A stretch of DNA of 64,000 nt, taken from assembly GCA_963714795.1 (NCBI GenBank), contig CAVQPS010000008.1, positions 434,001-498,000 on the forward strand, read 5' to 3'. Positions 50,831 to 60,487 of this stretch are shown here, in pieces. The notes below the pieces were generated by a model. It worked only from the letters and a program-made list of their open reading frames with translations. It made no database searches and had not been told where the DNA came from. The DNA is from DATIXJ01 sp963714795. Its GTDB lineage: Bacteria; Bacteroidota; Ignavibacteria; UBA10030; SZUA-254. The first letter of the stretch is position 1. Each line of letters opens with the position of its first letter. The position numbers and the translations under genes were made by a program.

Positions 50831-53422
50831 TCATTCTGCCGGCTCCTCAATTAAAGATTGGTATTCCGGAATGTCACGCAAATTAAAGAAATCCGCATTG
50901 ATAAGCTGATCGAAGCGGTAATGAATAGCCAGTGCCTGTTTCAATGCCTGAACCGCTTCTTCTTTTTTATTCGGATCAATTTCTTTTTTCTTTCCCGAAT
51001 ACATTTGCAACGAATACATCTGGGCAACGGCGTAATGGACCTCGGCATTACGGGGATCAATTTCAAGAGCTTGCCGTGAGTAATTGATTGCCTCAGGGAA
51101 CTGTCCGAGACGGGTCAATGTCAGGGCGAGGTAAACGAGCGCTTTCCCGTCTTTCGGATGTTCACGGATGTCTTTTCGCAATACCTCGATGGTGTTTTTT
51201 AACAGAACATTCGCTTCCTGCCAGACTCCGAGAAGTTGTTTGAGCCGCGCCAAACGATACATTGTGACGAAATCATTTGGATTTGCAGCGATACCGCTTT
51301 CACAGGCACCGATAACCTGTCCGTTATATGTCAGCGAGAGGTCAGGATCGGATGCGACAGCATCAGCGATCGGTCCGATAATATAGTGGACTGAATCTTG
51401 TGCAAATCGTAATGCAGTTTGATGGTATGTCATTCCGAGGCGAGGAGCATGCAAAAATTGCTGAGCTATGCCGCAGAATTCGAGAACGTCCGGGTTGAAC
51501 GGATCGAGTCGATATGCTTCATTGAATTCGTCCGTTGCTTCCTTTGTCTTTCCGGTTTGTAATAACACCTTACTAAGGTCAAGATGCGCTATGCTGTTGT
51601 TCGGAGAAAGTTTGAGTGCATTGGTAAAATTTGCCGTGGCTTCTTTGAAATCCTTTTGTATGGAAAGAAGCTCACCAAGAACGATATAGCCCTTGCTGAC
51701 TGCCGGATCGGATGAAATTGCAGACTCTGCCAATTGCCGGGCTCTTCCCAAAGCAGTGTCGTACGATGTCCAGCCTTTCTCGTATTCTTCAATGAGGATG
51801 TTTGCCTCCGCTGCATAAGCCTCGGAAAATTTCGGTTCATGTTGAAGTGCCTGTTCGAATAATGCAACAGCACTCCGCCGGTTTTCAATCGTCATCCGGT
51901 TGCTAATTTCCAATCCACGAAGGTACATCTGATATGCGTCGGTATTTCGCGATTCGCGCCGGTGCAGGAAAGAATCGGTACGTCCTGACGAAGGAATATT
52001 CATTGCGTCGGCAACCTTTGCAGAAATTTCATCGGGGACTTGAGATATCTTTTCCATGGGCTCTATGATTCCGTCGGACCATGCCGTTTTTCCAACCGAA
52101 TCAATCAGATGTAATGCAATGGCAATCGTATCACCGGAACGTGATACTGTACCTGTTAGTGAGAAAATCGGTCCATCGTGCACGATAGAAAATCCCGCCG
52201 CGGCGGCTTGTTGTTTCAGACCGTAGGATGATGAAAATCCGGTAGCGGTGACAGCCGTAAGCCGCTGGAACCGTTCCGTCACTTCTTCAGCAAGTGAGGA
52301 TCCTAAGAGCGATTCTTCGAGAGAATTACTTGTGCTTCCGAAAGGATTGATAACAAGCGCGATTTGCGGTGGCTGAACAGGTTTTTTCAATATGAAAAAT
52401 ACTATTGTTATTATCACAACAGCCGCAATTGCAATCCCGATGAGAATGGGAGTATTATTACGTTTTTGTCCGGGGGATTTTTGTCCGGCACGAAACGTCT
52501 GTTTTGCCTTTTTGATTTTTACTTTCGGTTTCGGCTTAGGCTTCGGTTCCGTTGTCTCCGATGGTTGATCGATTTCTTGCGGAGCATTCGTGTTTTGAGC
52601 TTCTTTGATTTTTTGTTCGAGGTCGAGAGCATCCACGTTCATCGGATCGTTGACGAGAGCTTTTGCGACTTCAACAAGCGCATGTTCGTAATCTCCCGCG
52701 CTGAAGAACGACCGGCCTTTGGCAATCTGTACTTCCGTCCGTTGCTTCCGTTCCGATTCTTCTTTTTGTTTTTCTTCTTCCTTTTGTCGTTTTTCTTCTT
52801 CCTTGCGTTGTTGTTCGAGAGCGGTTTGACGCGCCTCTTCCTCTTTTTTGCGTTTCTCTTCTTCTTTGCGTTTGCGTTCTTCCTCTTCTTTGATTCGCCG
52901 CGCTTCTTCTTGTTTGCGTAATTCATCTTCACGCTTGCGTCGGTCTGTTTCCGCACGATGATGTGATTCTTCTTCACGACGCCGACGTTCTTCTTCTTCT
53001 GATTTGCGACGGGCAAGTTCCGATTGACGGCGCAATTCTTCCTCTGCTTTTCGATGGGCAAGGTCTTCTTTTCGCCGCTGTTCGGCTTCTTGTCTGCGAC
53101 GGACTTCTATTTCTTCACGCTCCCGCGCCTCGCGTTTCTTTTCACGTTCCTGACCAAGGGCGCGATGCAATTCTTCCTCCTTCGAGCGAATGGTTTCTTC
53201 GACGCGGAGATGTTCTTCTTCTGCTTTCTTTACCTGCGCCTGGAACGAATCTTCCCTCTGGGATTGAATTTGCCTGAGTTGCTGCCGAGCACGTTCGTCC
53301 AATTCCCCATCAAATCGTTGCATTTCCTCCATGAAGGATTGTTGCCGTGCCGCCTCGACTTTCTGTTCCAAATCTTTCGAGCGTTTTTGCTCCTCCTGTT
53401 CAGACACCCCGATCCCTTTCAT
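50831..53422 (-). CDS. Membrane protein: long charged helix, TolB-like domain and TPRs
   Basis: 863 residues. About 1-235 is a very charged Arg/Glu/Lys helix, about 235-275 a TPR-like unit (GRSFFSAGDYEHALVEVAKALVNDPMN), about 275-322 a Pro/Lys linker, and about 324-347 a single membrane helix (ILIGIAIAAVVIITIVFFIL). Beyond it is a TolB/FlgO-like domain (about 355-480: LVINPFGSTSNSLEESLLGSSLAEEVTERF..) and about eight TPRs to the end. With positively charged residues before the helix, the coil should be cytoplasmic and the TPR half periplasmic. No enzyme motif. Likely co-transcribed with the gene at 49222. Confidence 0.82.
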   Translation of the reverse strand: MKGIGVSEQEEQKRSKDLEQKVEAARQQSFMEEMQRFDGELDERARQQLRQIQSQREDSFQAQVKKAEEEHLRVEETIRSKEEELHRALGQEREKKREAREREEIEVRRRQEAEQRRKEDLAHRKAEEELRRQSELARRKSEEEERRRREEESHHRAETDRRKREDELRKQEEARRIKEEEERKRKEEEKRKKEEEARQTALEQQRKEEEKRQKEEEKQKEESERKQRTEVQIAKGRSFFSAGDYEHALVEVAKALVNDPMNVDALDLEQKIKEAQNTNAPQEIDQPSETTEPKPKPKPKVKIKKAKQTFRAGQKSPGQKRNNTPILIGIAIAAVVIITIVFFILKKPVQPPQIALVINPFGSTSNSLEESLLGSSLAEEVTERFQRLTAVTATGFSSSYGLKQQAAAAGFSIVHDGPIFSLTGTVSRSGDTIAIALHLIDSVGKTAWSDGIIEPMEKISQVPDEISAKVADAMNIPSSGRTDSFLHRRESRNTDAYQMYLRGLEISNRMTIENRRSAVALFEQALQHEPKFSEAYAAEANILIEEYEKGWTSYDTALGRARQLAESAISSDPAVSKGYIVLGELLSIQKDFKEATANFTNALKLSPNNSIAHLDLSKVLLQTGKTKEATDEFNEAYRLDPFNPDVLEFCGIAQQFLHAPRLGMTYHQTALRFAQDSVHYIIGPIADAVASDPDLSLTYNGQVIGACESGIAANPNDFVTMYRLARLKQLLGVWQEANVLLKNTIEVLRKDIREHPKDGKALVYLALTLTRLGQFPEAINYSRQALEIDPRNAEVHYAVAQMYSLQMYSGKKKEIDPNKKEEAVQALKQALAIHYRFDQLINADFFNLRDIPEYQSLIEEPAE

Positions 53423-53444
53423 TTAATGAATTTTTAACTCGAAA

Positions 53445-53473
53445 AATATAGATAAAACGGGAAGTAATGTCAA
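53445..53473 (-). promoter_or_regulatory. Promoter of the charged-helix pair
   Basis: Minus strand TTGACA (53473-53468), 17 bases, TATATT (53450-53445), 22 bases before the ATG at 53422. It is the closest to consensus of all promoters seen here. Confidence 0.7.
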
Positions 53474-53708
53474 CGAACATGTATTCTGCGTCTCTTATTT
53501 TTTCTACGTTTTTGAGCTGTTTTAAAAGATTATTGATTTTTAATCGGTCGAAATTGTGTTTTGCAATAAAATGACTTGACATGAAAAATACCGTAATAAG
53601 GTGCTCTGTGTCTTTTATCACGACACCCCTGGTCAAGAATTCATTTCCCGACGAACATCACAATGGAAATCAAGGCAAAAATCGCGTATATTTGTAGAAC
53701 AATGTAAA

Positions 53709-54170
53709 ATGAAAAAAGAGTCAATCATGAAGCAAAAATCTTCAAAGTCCCAACGTACACAAGAGCAGTTTGCCGGTCTTGATCGCCGTTACGATGTTGA
53801 ACAATACGGTGCAATCGATCTTAAGGTGCTCGATGTTTTTCCATATGAATACCCGGGAAAAGATATTGTGATCAATATCGATACCGACGAGTTTACCGCG
53901 GTATGTCCTTTTTCAGGGTTACCGGATTTTGCGACGATCAAAGTCAATTACATTCCGAAAAAGCACCTCATCGAATTACGGTCGCTCAAATATTATTTGC
54001 TCTCCTACCGCAATGTCGGAATTTATCAGGAACACCTGGTCAACCGCGTGCTCGAAGATTTGGTTCGGCGCTGTCAACCGAAATGGATGGAAGTGATAGC
54101 GGATTATAAAATCCGCGGCGGTGTTCATACGGTTGCGAGCAGGGAGTGGGGAATCAAACGAAAGAAATGA
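53709..54170 (+). CDS. queF: NADPH-dependent 7-cyano-7-deazaguanine (preQ0) reductase
   Basis: 153 residues, the short YkvM-type QueF. Reduces the nitrile of preQ0 to preQ1 for queuosine in tRNA. Catalytic Cys66 in FTAVCPFSGLPDFA with Asp73, substrate block IELRSLKYYLLSYRN and RGGVHT near the end are all present. ATG 53709 or 53727 could start it. No other queuosine gene and no preQ1 riboswitch were seen nearby. TATATT at 53687-53692 may be its -10. Confidence 0.94.
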   Translation: MKKESIMKQKSSKSQRTQEQFAGLDRRYDVEQYGAIDLKVLDVFPYEYPGKDIVINIDTDEFTAVCPFSGLPDFATIKVNYIPKKHLIELRSLKYYLLSYRNVGIYQEHLVNRVLEDLVRRCQPKWMEVIADYKIRGGVHTVASREWGIKRKK

Positions 54171-54216
54171 GAGCGCCTTTTCGAGAACTGAATCAACACT
54201 CATTTGCAGGACGGAG

Positions 54217-54588
54217 ATGGCAAAAAAATTTTTTGTGATGGGGTCAGTTTCGGCATTTCTCGCCGTTGTACTCGGTGCATTTGCCGCCCATGTTCTGAAA
54301 GATATGCTTGCGCCGGATCTCTTTAATATTTGGGAAGTCGGCGTACGGTATCACTTTTATCATGCTCTTGGACTTTTTGTTGTCGCCTGGGCAATGTCTC
54401 AATGGCCCGGCGTAAATTTTACTGCGGCAGGATGGTTGTTTGTTGCCGGGACAATTATTTTTTCCGGCAGCCTATATATCCTTAGTGTTACCGGTATGCG
54501 ATGGATCGGAGCTATAACTCCGGCCGGAGGAATCTGCTTTCTTGGCGGTTGGTTTTGGCTTGCGTGGACAATGTGGAGATCTCTGTGA
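54217..54588 (+). CDS. DUF423 membrane protein
   Basis: 123 residues with four membrane helices. GSVSAFLAVVLGAFAAHVLKD, VRYHFYHALGLFVVAW, FSGSLYILSVTG and WIGAITPAGGICFLGGWFWLAW are the DUF423 (YgdD) blocks. Function unknown; probably co-transcribed with queF, 46 bases upstream. ATG 54217 has GGAG close ahead. It converges with the DedA gene. Confidence 0.92.
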   Translation: MAKKFFVMGSVSAFLAVVLGAFAAHVLKDMLAPDLFNIWEVGVRYHFYHALGLFVVAWAMSQWPGVNFTAAGWLFVAGTIIFSGSLYILSVTGMRWIGAITPAGGICFLGGWFWLAWTMWRSL

Positions 54589-54595
54589 GAAAAAC

Positions 54596-55252
54596 TTATT
54601 GAGATTTTCTATTTGATGATTTGAAACGGTGTCGTACATACTCAATGAACGCCGGTAATGTCGAAATGATAATGATTGCGAATATCACCAATGTGAAATT
54701 TCTTTTGACAGCAGGTATGTTGCCGAAATAATAACCGGCAAATATAAATGTTCCTACCCAGAGAATTCCCCCGATAATATCAAATCCGAAAAATTTCCAG
54801 TATGTCATTCTTGCAATGCCGGCGACGAATGGGGCAAACGTCCGGATAATCGGCATAAATCTCGCTATAATAATCGTCTTCACGCCGTATCGTTCATAAA
54901 ACCGGTGCGAGCGGTCGAGATATTCTTTGTTGAGAAGCCGGACATGTTCTTTGTGAAAAATTTTTGGACCGACGAATGCACCGATCCAGTAATTGACGTT
55001 GTCCCCGGACACGGCAGCAGTGAAAAGTAATACGAACAACAGAAATGAATTGAGGGAACCGGCCGCTGCAAATGCACCGGCGGCAAATAATAACGAGTCG
55101 CCGGGAAGAAACGGCGTGATCACAAATCCCGTTTCACAAAAAATAATACCAAAAAGAATTGCATATGTCCATGTTCCGTATTGAATGATGAGATCATTCA
55201 AATGAACGTCGATATGGAGAACGTAATCGATGAGATGTTTAATAATATCCAA
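54596..55252 (-). CDS. DedA/VTT family membrane protein
   Basis: 218 residues. ETGFVITPFLPGDSLLFAAGAFAA, GDNVNYWIGAFVG, FYERYGVKTIIIARFMPIIRTFAPFVAGIARM and a closing VGTFIFAGYYFG define DedA. These transporters are tied to membrane-lipid flipping and undecaprenyl phosphate recycling. TTG at 55252 (LDIIKHLIDYVLHIDVHLN, as homologues begin) is preferred because AGGAAA precedes it at suitable distance; a TTG at 55288 is possible. A TATATT lies in the 75-base gap to rnr. Confidence 0.9.
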   Translation of the reverse strand: MDIIKHLIDYVLHIDVHLNDLIIQYGTWTYAILFGIIFCETGFVITPFLPGDSLLFAAGAFAAAGSLNSFLLFVLLFTAAVSGDNVNYWIGAFVGPKIFHKEHVRLLNKEYLDRSHRFYERYGVKTIIIARFMPIIRTFAPFVAGIARMTYWKFFGFDIIGGILWVGTFIFAGYYFGNIPAVKRNFTLVIFAIIIISTLPAFIEYVRHRFKSSNRKSQ

Positions 55253-55327
55253 TGAGAATTTCCTGTCTGAATGAAATTGGAGAAACAATATACGAAAAAA
55301 TAGACGGTGAAAAAAAACCGGAAGGTC

Positions 55328-57478
55328 TTATCCGATTAACGTAAAATCTATTTCGCGTTCTTCAGGATCGACGCGAACGACCTGTATTCGCACGGTATCG
55401 CCCAGGCGATACCGCTTCTTGGTTCGTCTTCCCGTTAACGCATAATGTTTTTCATCATAAACATAAAAATCGTCTTCCATGTCGCGCACACGAATCAGTC
55501 CTTCGACGTTCATATCGGCAATCCTCACGAATAGTCCGAAATTCGTTACGCCGGAAATAATTGCCTGGAACTCGTCGCCGAGGTGGCGTTTCATATATTC
55601 AACCTGCATCACTTTAACGGAAGCGCGTTCTGCTTCCATCGCCACCCGTTCCCGGTCGGATGCGTGCTGGCAAACATCGGGCAAGACTTCGGAAAAATGC
55701 TGGCGGCGTTTCAGCGGCATTTTCATTTCATATTCATGAAGCAACCGGTGGACGATCAGATCGGGATAACGCCGGATCGGAGAAGTAAAATGCGTATAGT
55801 ACTTGAAGGCGAGCCCGAAATGTCCGATATTCTCTTCCGAATAAATAGCCTTTGCCATACTCCGGATTGCTACTTCGTTGATGACGCCTTCTTCGTCCTT
55901 CCCGCGGACTTTTTCTAATAATTGCTGGAGCGCTTTCGATTGCAAACCGCCGCTGATGTTGAGGGAATAGCCAAGGTGTTCGACAAAAGTAGCAAAGTCC
56001 CGTAATTTGTCGGGGGGCGGCGCATCGTGGATGCGATAAATAAAAGGACGTTGATGATCTTCTTTTTTGTGCAAGCCGATATGCTTGGCAACGATTTGAT
56101 TTGCCATCAACATAAATTCTTCAACAAGCCGGTGCGCATCGAGTCTCACTTTTTTGATAATCTCAGTCGGTTTCCCATGAGCATCGAAGTGAAATTTTGT
56201 TTCCGTGCTGTCGAAATCAAAACTTCCCTCTTTCATTCTTTTTTTGAGAAGGACCTGGCTGACATTGAACATGTCGCGGATACTATCCGCATAATCACCC
56301 CGGCCGGTTTCAATAATCTTTTGAACTTCTTCATATGAGAATCTGCGTTTGCTGTGAATGACGCTTTTCCGTATCTCATAATCTTTTACCATACCACGAT
56401 TTGTCAACGTCATGAAGGCAGAGTATGTTAAGCGGTCGACGCCGGGACGCAAACTGCAGATATTATTCGAAAGATTTTCCGGAAGCATCGGAATAACTTC
56501 ATTTGCCAGATAGACACTCGTTCCTCGCTTTTCGGCTTCGTCATCGAGTTCGGAACCTTCCTGGACAAAATGGCTGACATCCGCAATATGAACCCCGAGC
56601 CGGAATCCGCCGTCGGGCAACGGTTCGAGCGAGACCGCATCATCAAAATCTTTCGCATCTTCCGGATCGATCGTAAAACAGGTAAGTTCACGAAGATCGA
56701 GACGTCGAGCGATTTCTTCGGTGGAAATCGTATCGTTGATGTTGTTCGCTTCGGCAAGCACATTTTGAGGAAAACGAAGAGGTAGTTGAAATTCTCTTGC
56801 AACGGCGGTCATTTCCGTCCCGATGTCGCCCGATTGCCCGAGGATTTCAATGATATGACCTTCGGGATTCAGATTCCGGGATTCCCACGAATCGAGAAGA
56901 GCCACGACTTTCTGGCCGGGCCTCGCGCCTTTTGTTTTTCCCTGAGGAATATACACATCGCGGGGAATATTTCTGTTATCCGGGACGACAAAAAAGAAGT
57001 GTTTACTTTTTTCGAAAATCCCGACGAACGGTTGTTGGCTTCGTTCGATGATAGCAACGATTTCGCCTTCCGGCATCGCGTGTTCGACATCGGCGGCTTC
57101 TTCCGGTTGAGCAAATAATGCGACGCTTACCGTATCACCGTTCAGTGCGGTTCCCAAAAATTTTGCCGGAATAGAAATACGTTTCATTTCCGGTCCCTGT
57201 ATTTTGACGATGCCATTACCTTGTTTCGTCATCGACAGTATACCCGTTTCGCGGGATGACGGAGGAGGAGCTGCATGACCGTACCGTTTACCCCGTCCGC
57301 GGTCAATGGCTTTTGCCTGGTGCAATTGGTTCAATGCCTGGCGGAGGTGCCGGATTTCTTCCTGATTTTTGATCGAAAGCCGGCGGGCAATCACAGAAGG
57401 CTTGAATTGTTCGTTCGGATACTTACGAAAGAAAAAAAGGATTTTTTGTTTAAGGTCGTTGAGTAGGGTTTCTGTCAT
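55328..57478 (-). CDS. rnr: Ribonuclease R
   Basis: 716 residues, 3'-5' exoribonuclease of the RNB family. N-terminal winged helix (about 1-70), cold-shock domains, RNB domain from about 255 with FTIDPEDAKDFDDAVSLE (Mg-binding aspartates), LPENLSNNICSLRPGVDRL, EEFMLMANQIVA and YTHFTSPIRRYPDLIVHRLLHE, and an S1 domain at the end (GVTNFGLFVRIADMNVEGLIRV). Degrades structured RNA. Three bases separate it from the stop of tamB, so it belongs to the rfaE1 operon. Confidence 0.96.
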   Translation of the reverse strand: MTETLLNDLKQKILFFFRKYPNEQFKPSVIARRLSIKNQEEIRHLRQALNQLHQAKAIDRGRGKRYGHAAPPPSSRETGILSMTKQGNGIVKIQGPEMKRISIPAKFLGTALNGDTVSVALFAQPEEAADVEHAMPEGEIVAIIERSQQPFVGIFEKSKHFFFVVPDNRNIPRDVYIPQGKTKGARPGQKVVALLDSWESRNLNPEGHIIEILGQSGDIGTEMTAVAREFQLPLRFPQNVLAEANNINDTISTEEIARRLDLRELTCFTIDPEDAKDFDDAVSLEPLPDGGFRLGVHIADVSHFVQEGSELDDEAEKRGTSVYLANEVIPMLPENLSNNICSLRPGVDRLTYSAFMTLTNRGMVKDYEIRKSVIHSKRRFSYEEVQKIIETGRGDYADSIRDMFNVSQVLLKKRMKEGSFDFDSTETKFHFDAHGKPTEIIKKVRLDAHRLVEEFMLMANQIVAKHIGLHKKEDHQRPFIYRIHDAPPPDKLRDFATFVEHLGYSLNISGGLQSKALQQLLEKVRGKDEEGVINEVAIRSMAKAIYSEENIGHFGLAFKYYTHFTSPIRRYPDLIVHRLLHEYEMKMPLKRRQHFSEVLPDVCQHASDRERVAMEAERASVKVMQVEYMKRHLGDEFQAIISGVTNFGLFVRIADMNVEGLIRVRDMEDDFYVYDEKHYALTGRRTKKRYRLGDTVRIQVVRVDPEEREIDFTLIG

Positions 57479-57481
57479 AAT

Positions 57482-60400
57482 TCAAAATGCGAATCGGTAA
57501 TACAAGCGAGCTTCATTTGTCAATCGTTTATCTTCCGTGTTTTCACTTGTGACTTTTCTCTGGATTTCAAGAAATAAATTTCGGACCAGATTGATTTGGT
57601 ATGATAAGTTGGTGTTGCCAATATCATTGAAAATTTTCCCGCCAACGCGCAATTGTCCGACACCGGGCGATGTTGTGACGTTGACATTCGTTCCTTCCTG
57701 AATGGTACCCCCCTCGAAACTAAAGTCCACATCACGAATAAATGGCAATTCCTGACGCACTATGTCGGAAAAAATCCCGGAAACCAGGTTCGATGCTACC
57801 GATGTTCCTGTTGACGATCCGATATTGGAAACGTCCTGCTGTTCTTTGGAAGTTAACTGGTCGTGAAATTTTCCCCAGAGGATAAACGAAATCACGTCGG
57901 ACTGTACGTCGCCGCCCTGTGATTGTGTCGACCAGTCGACCCAGTCGCCTCCGGGACGTAATTGTACTTTCATCGACATGGCAAGCGTCGGGTTAAGCCG
58001 CGGTCCGCTGATGGCAAGTTCGACCAATACATTTTGATCCGTCGTTTTCGGTGTGGTCGTGGCTTCTTGCTCGGTTGTTTGCGGTTCGGTTATTTGCCGC
58101 ACACCCTGATACGTTGCCGTTACATCAAGCTCCGGATTATCCCATTGTCCGATGAATTTTAATTTCCCGGTTGCATCGAATTTTTTCACAAATGTATAAT
58201 ATGAACGGGACCCGACTTCAATTTCACCGTAAATGCTCGGCGTTCCGGAGTTATTAACTGCCGTTACTTTTCCTTCGAGCTCTGCGTACAATTCTTGATT
58301 TGTTGTCGGACTGAAAATCATCCGGACTGCCGTCAGGCCCTTGGTTTCGATATTGAGATTATATCGCAGACGATCGAGGAGCGGAGATGCTTTGATGGCG
58401 GTGTATTGGGACGAATCCGAGGATGAATCACCGACGGCATAAAATTTTGAAAGCTTTTCCTGTCCGAATTTAATTTTTGTCGTGTCATCGACAACGATAT
58501 ACGGCAGAATTAAATTGTTCGATGCCGATAGTTCCGATGTAGCCGGCGGGAACGTCAGATTCGCATCGAGGATGAATAATTTCCCGGATAAAAGCGGATA
58601 TTCCGGTGTGCCGGTGATGTGTAAACCCTCATCATCGGTTTCTGTGAGCAGAGTTCCGAACATTGTCGGAACGCGGCGGCGGGTTGCTTCCGTCATCAAC
58701 AATATTTTTCCTTGAGCCGTCAGATTCAATTCTCCGACCTCGAAATTCTTTACCGAGATCGAACCGGTTAATGTCGCTTCGTTTCCGTTTCCGCCGGGCT
58801 CGAAATTCCGGATCTGTAATTGTTTGACCATAATTTTGTCCTGCGTCGGCTGCAACTCGCCGGAGATGCTGTACGGGATATTATTGGGTCCGAAAAGAAA
58901 CTGAATATTGTTGAGAAGAATCGAACCGCTGAATTCGGGCTGGCGCGGCGTTCCGGCTATAATCACATTTGATTTGACGGTCCCGCTCAAATTGCCGAGA
59001 TCGGGGAAAAGCGGTTCGAGAACCCCGACGTCAAATCCTTGGGAAGTGATTTCAATATATTCGCTGGTATCGGGAAAACGCTCATCAACATTCGTGAACC
59101 CGAGGTCGATCGGCAGAGATCCCTTGATGACAAGCCGGGGAATGGAATCGAATTCCTTATCCATATTCAGAATGTTCAGGATGGCGATCTGTTTATTATA
59201 TTCAACATGCGCGCGAAAACTTCCGACGCGCGTTTGTTTGTAAAACGTGTTCTCGGAATTTGCATCGAATACAATACCCGGTGCAAGCATCGACCCCGAG
59301 AGATGGAGTTCGGCATCCGCTGTTCCTGTAAAAAGTCCATCGCCGGAAGTTGAGGGATTCGGGTGTAAAATATTTTGGATTCCGGAAAGTTCGAAATGTT
59401 TGAGCGTTGCGGTAAAATCCATATCGCCGGTCGAAGGCAATATCCCGACGAGCGTAAATTGCTCATCGTTTCGTTTCATCACACCATGCATGATACGGAA
59501 GCCGTCATAGTTCCACCGGCACTGAACGTCTTGGTCGTTTATCCATCGATACGGTCCGGCGGCAAGATCGAGCGTATCGAAATCGAACACATAGGTGTGC
59601 GGTTGAACCGAGGCATTCCCTTCCATGTTCAGCGTATAGAGCGAATCCACGGTTCCATGCAGGGAAATTGTTCCCGCAAGATTTTTGTACGAGACCGATG
59701 CGTCAAGATGTTCGATTGTTTTCGTGTTCAGTTTGCCGCTGGTTGCAGTGAAACGAGCATTCGCCGTAAGGTCTTCCAACGTCCGTATGTCTTTGAGTGA
59801 GTCGAGATCGGCGTCGATCGTCCCGTTGTTGAGCAGGATGCCCCCTTTGACCGTTCCGAAATAACATTCATCGAACGTGCCTTTGCACCGGAGAGATAGG
59901 TTTTCTGCTGTCCCCGTGAGAGAACCGCTTAACTGTGCTTTCGCATCGAACGGTGAGCTCTTAAATAATTCGGCAAGGGGCTCAAGGTCTTTGATGTTGA
60001 CGGTATATGTGCTGTTAAATTTCTTTTGATGAATCAAGCGATGATCCCCGGAGAGTGTTCCTTCATTTGATTCGCGTGCGAGTGAGTCTGACGGAGATGC
60101 ATGACGTTGAATCGATTCGATCAAGTTGCTCGTTTGATGAACGAGCGCATCAGTCATATGATCAAGATCGAATTCGCCCCGCAGGTCGATATCGGCAATG
60201 CCCGATTGTAATGAAAGATGTTTGTGAAGTTCTTGTCGCTGATCGAGTGTGAGGTGAATGTCCTGGGCAGAAACGGTATGTCCCTGAAACATGGAGGGAA
60301 GAAACGTAAGATTGCTTTCTGCATTCAGATCGTCGATATGATGTCCCGAACCGGAAAATGAACCTTGAAACGTCAAATCACTGGAGAATTTTTCATCGTT

Positions 60401-60487
60401 CAGAATAGAAGCAAGGTCGAATGAAGAAAGATCGACCGTCGCAGAATATCGCGGTGCGGTCGTGTCGCTATAATCTCGCCTGAGCAA
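57482..60487 (-). CDS. tamB: TamB C-terminal two-thirds (split by probable frameshift)
   Basis: 1001 residues of beta-strand-rich AsmA/TamB repeats ending in the DUF490 domain (about 560-1001: VRMIFSPTTNQELYAELEGKV, YYTFVKKFDATGKLKFIGQWDNPELDVTATYQGVR) and a final aromatic RLYYRFAF. TamB bridges the envelope and helps move lipids or insert barrels. As an independent gene it would need the TTG at 60487, with an in-frame TGA just upstream, no signal anchor and no ribosome site. Its first residues RDYSDTTAPRYSATVDL continue the preceding frame's sequence naturally, so this is very probably one gene broken by one base. Confidence 0.85.
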   Translation of the reverse strand: MLRRDYSDTTAPRYSATVDLSSFDLASILNDEKFSSDLTFQGSFSGSGHHIDDLNAESNLTFLPSMFQGHTVSAQDIHLTLDQRQELHKHLSLQSGIADIDLRGEFDLDHMTDALVHQTSNLIESIQRHASPSDSLARESNEGTLSGDHRLIHQKKFNSTYTVNIKDLEPLAELFKSSPFDAKAQLSGSLTGTAENLSLRCKGTFDECYFGTVKGGILLNNGTIDADLDSLKDIRTLEDLTANARFTATSGKLNTKTIEHLDASVSYKNLAGTISLHGTVDSLYTLNMEGNASVQPHTYVFDFDTLDLAAGPYRWINDQDVQCRWNYDGFRIMHGVMKRNDEQFTLVGILPSTGDMDFTATLKHFELSGIQNILHPNPSTSGDGLFTGTADAELHLSGSMLAPGIVFDANSENTFYKQTRVGSFRAHVEYNKQIAILNILNMDKEFDSIPRLVIKGSLPIDLGFTNVDERFPDTSEYIEITSQGFDVGVLEPLFPDLGNLSGTVKSNVIIAGTPRQPEFSGSILLNNIQFLFGPNNIPYSISGELQPTQDKIMVKQLQIRNFEPGGNGNEATLTGSISVKNFEVGELNLTAQGKILLMTEATRRRVPTMFGTLLTETDDEGLHITGTPEYPLLSGKLFILDANLTFPPATSELSASNNLILPYIVVDDTTKIKFGQEKLSKFYAVGDSSSDSSQYTAIKASPLLDRLRYNLNIETKGLTAVRMIFSPTTNQELYAELEGKVTAVNNSGTPSIYGEIEVGSRSYYTFVKKFDATGKLKFIGQWDNPELDVTATYQGVRQITEPQTTEQEATTTPKTTDQNVLVELAISGPRLNPTLAMSMKVQLRPGGDWVDWSTQSQGGDVQSDVISFILWGKFHDQLTSKEQQDVSNIGSSTGTSVASNLVSGIFSDIVRQELPFIRDVDFSFEGGTIQEGTNVNVTTSPGVGQLRVGGKIFNDIGNTNLSYQINLVRNLFLEIQRKVTSENTEDKRLTNEARLYYRFAF

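Noticed and set aside
53423..53708. Possible preQ1 riboswitch ahead of queF
   Set aside because: No compact H-type pseudoknot pattern is visible and the leader after the likely -10 is too short.
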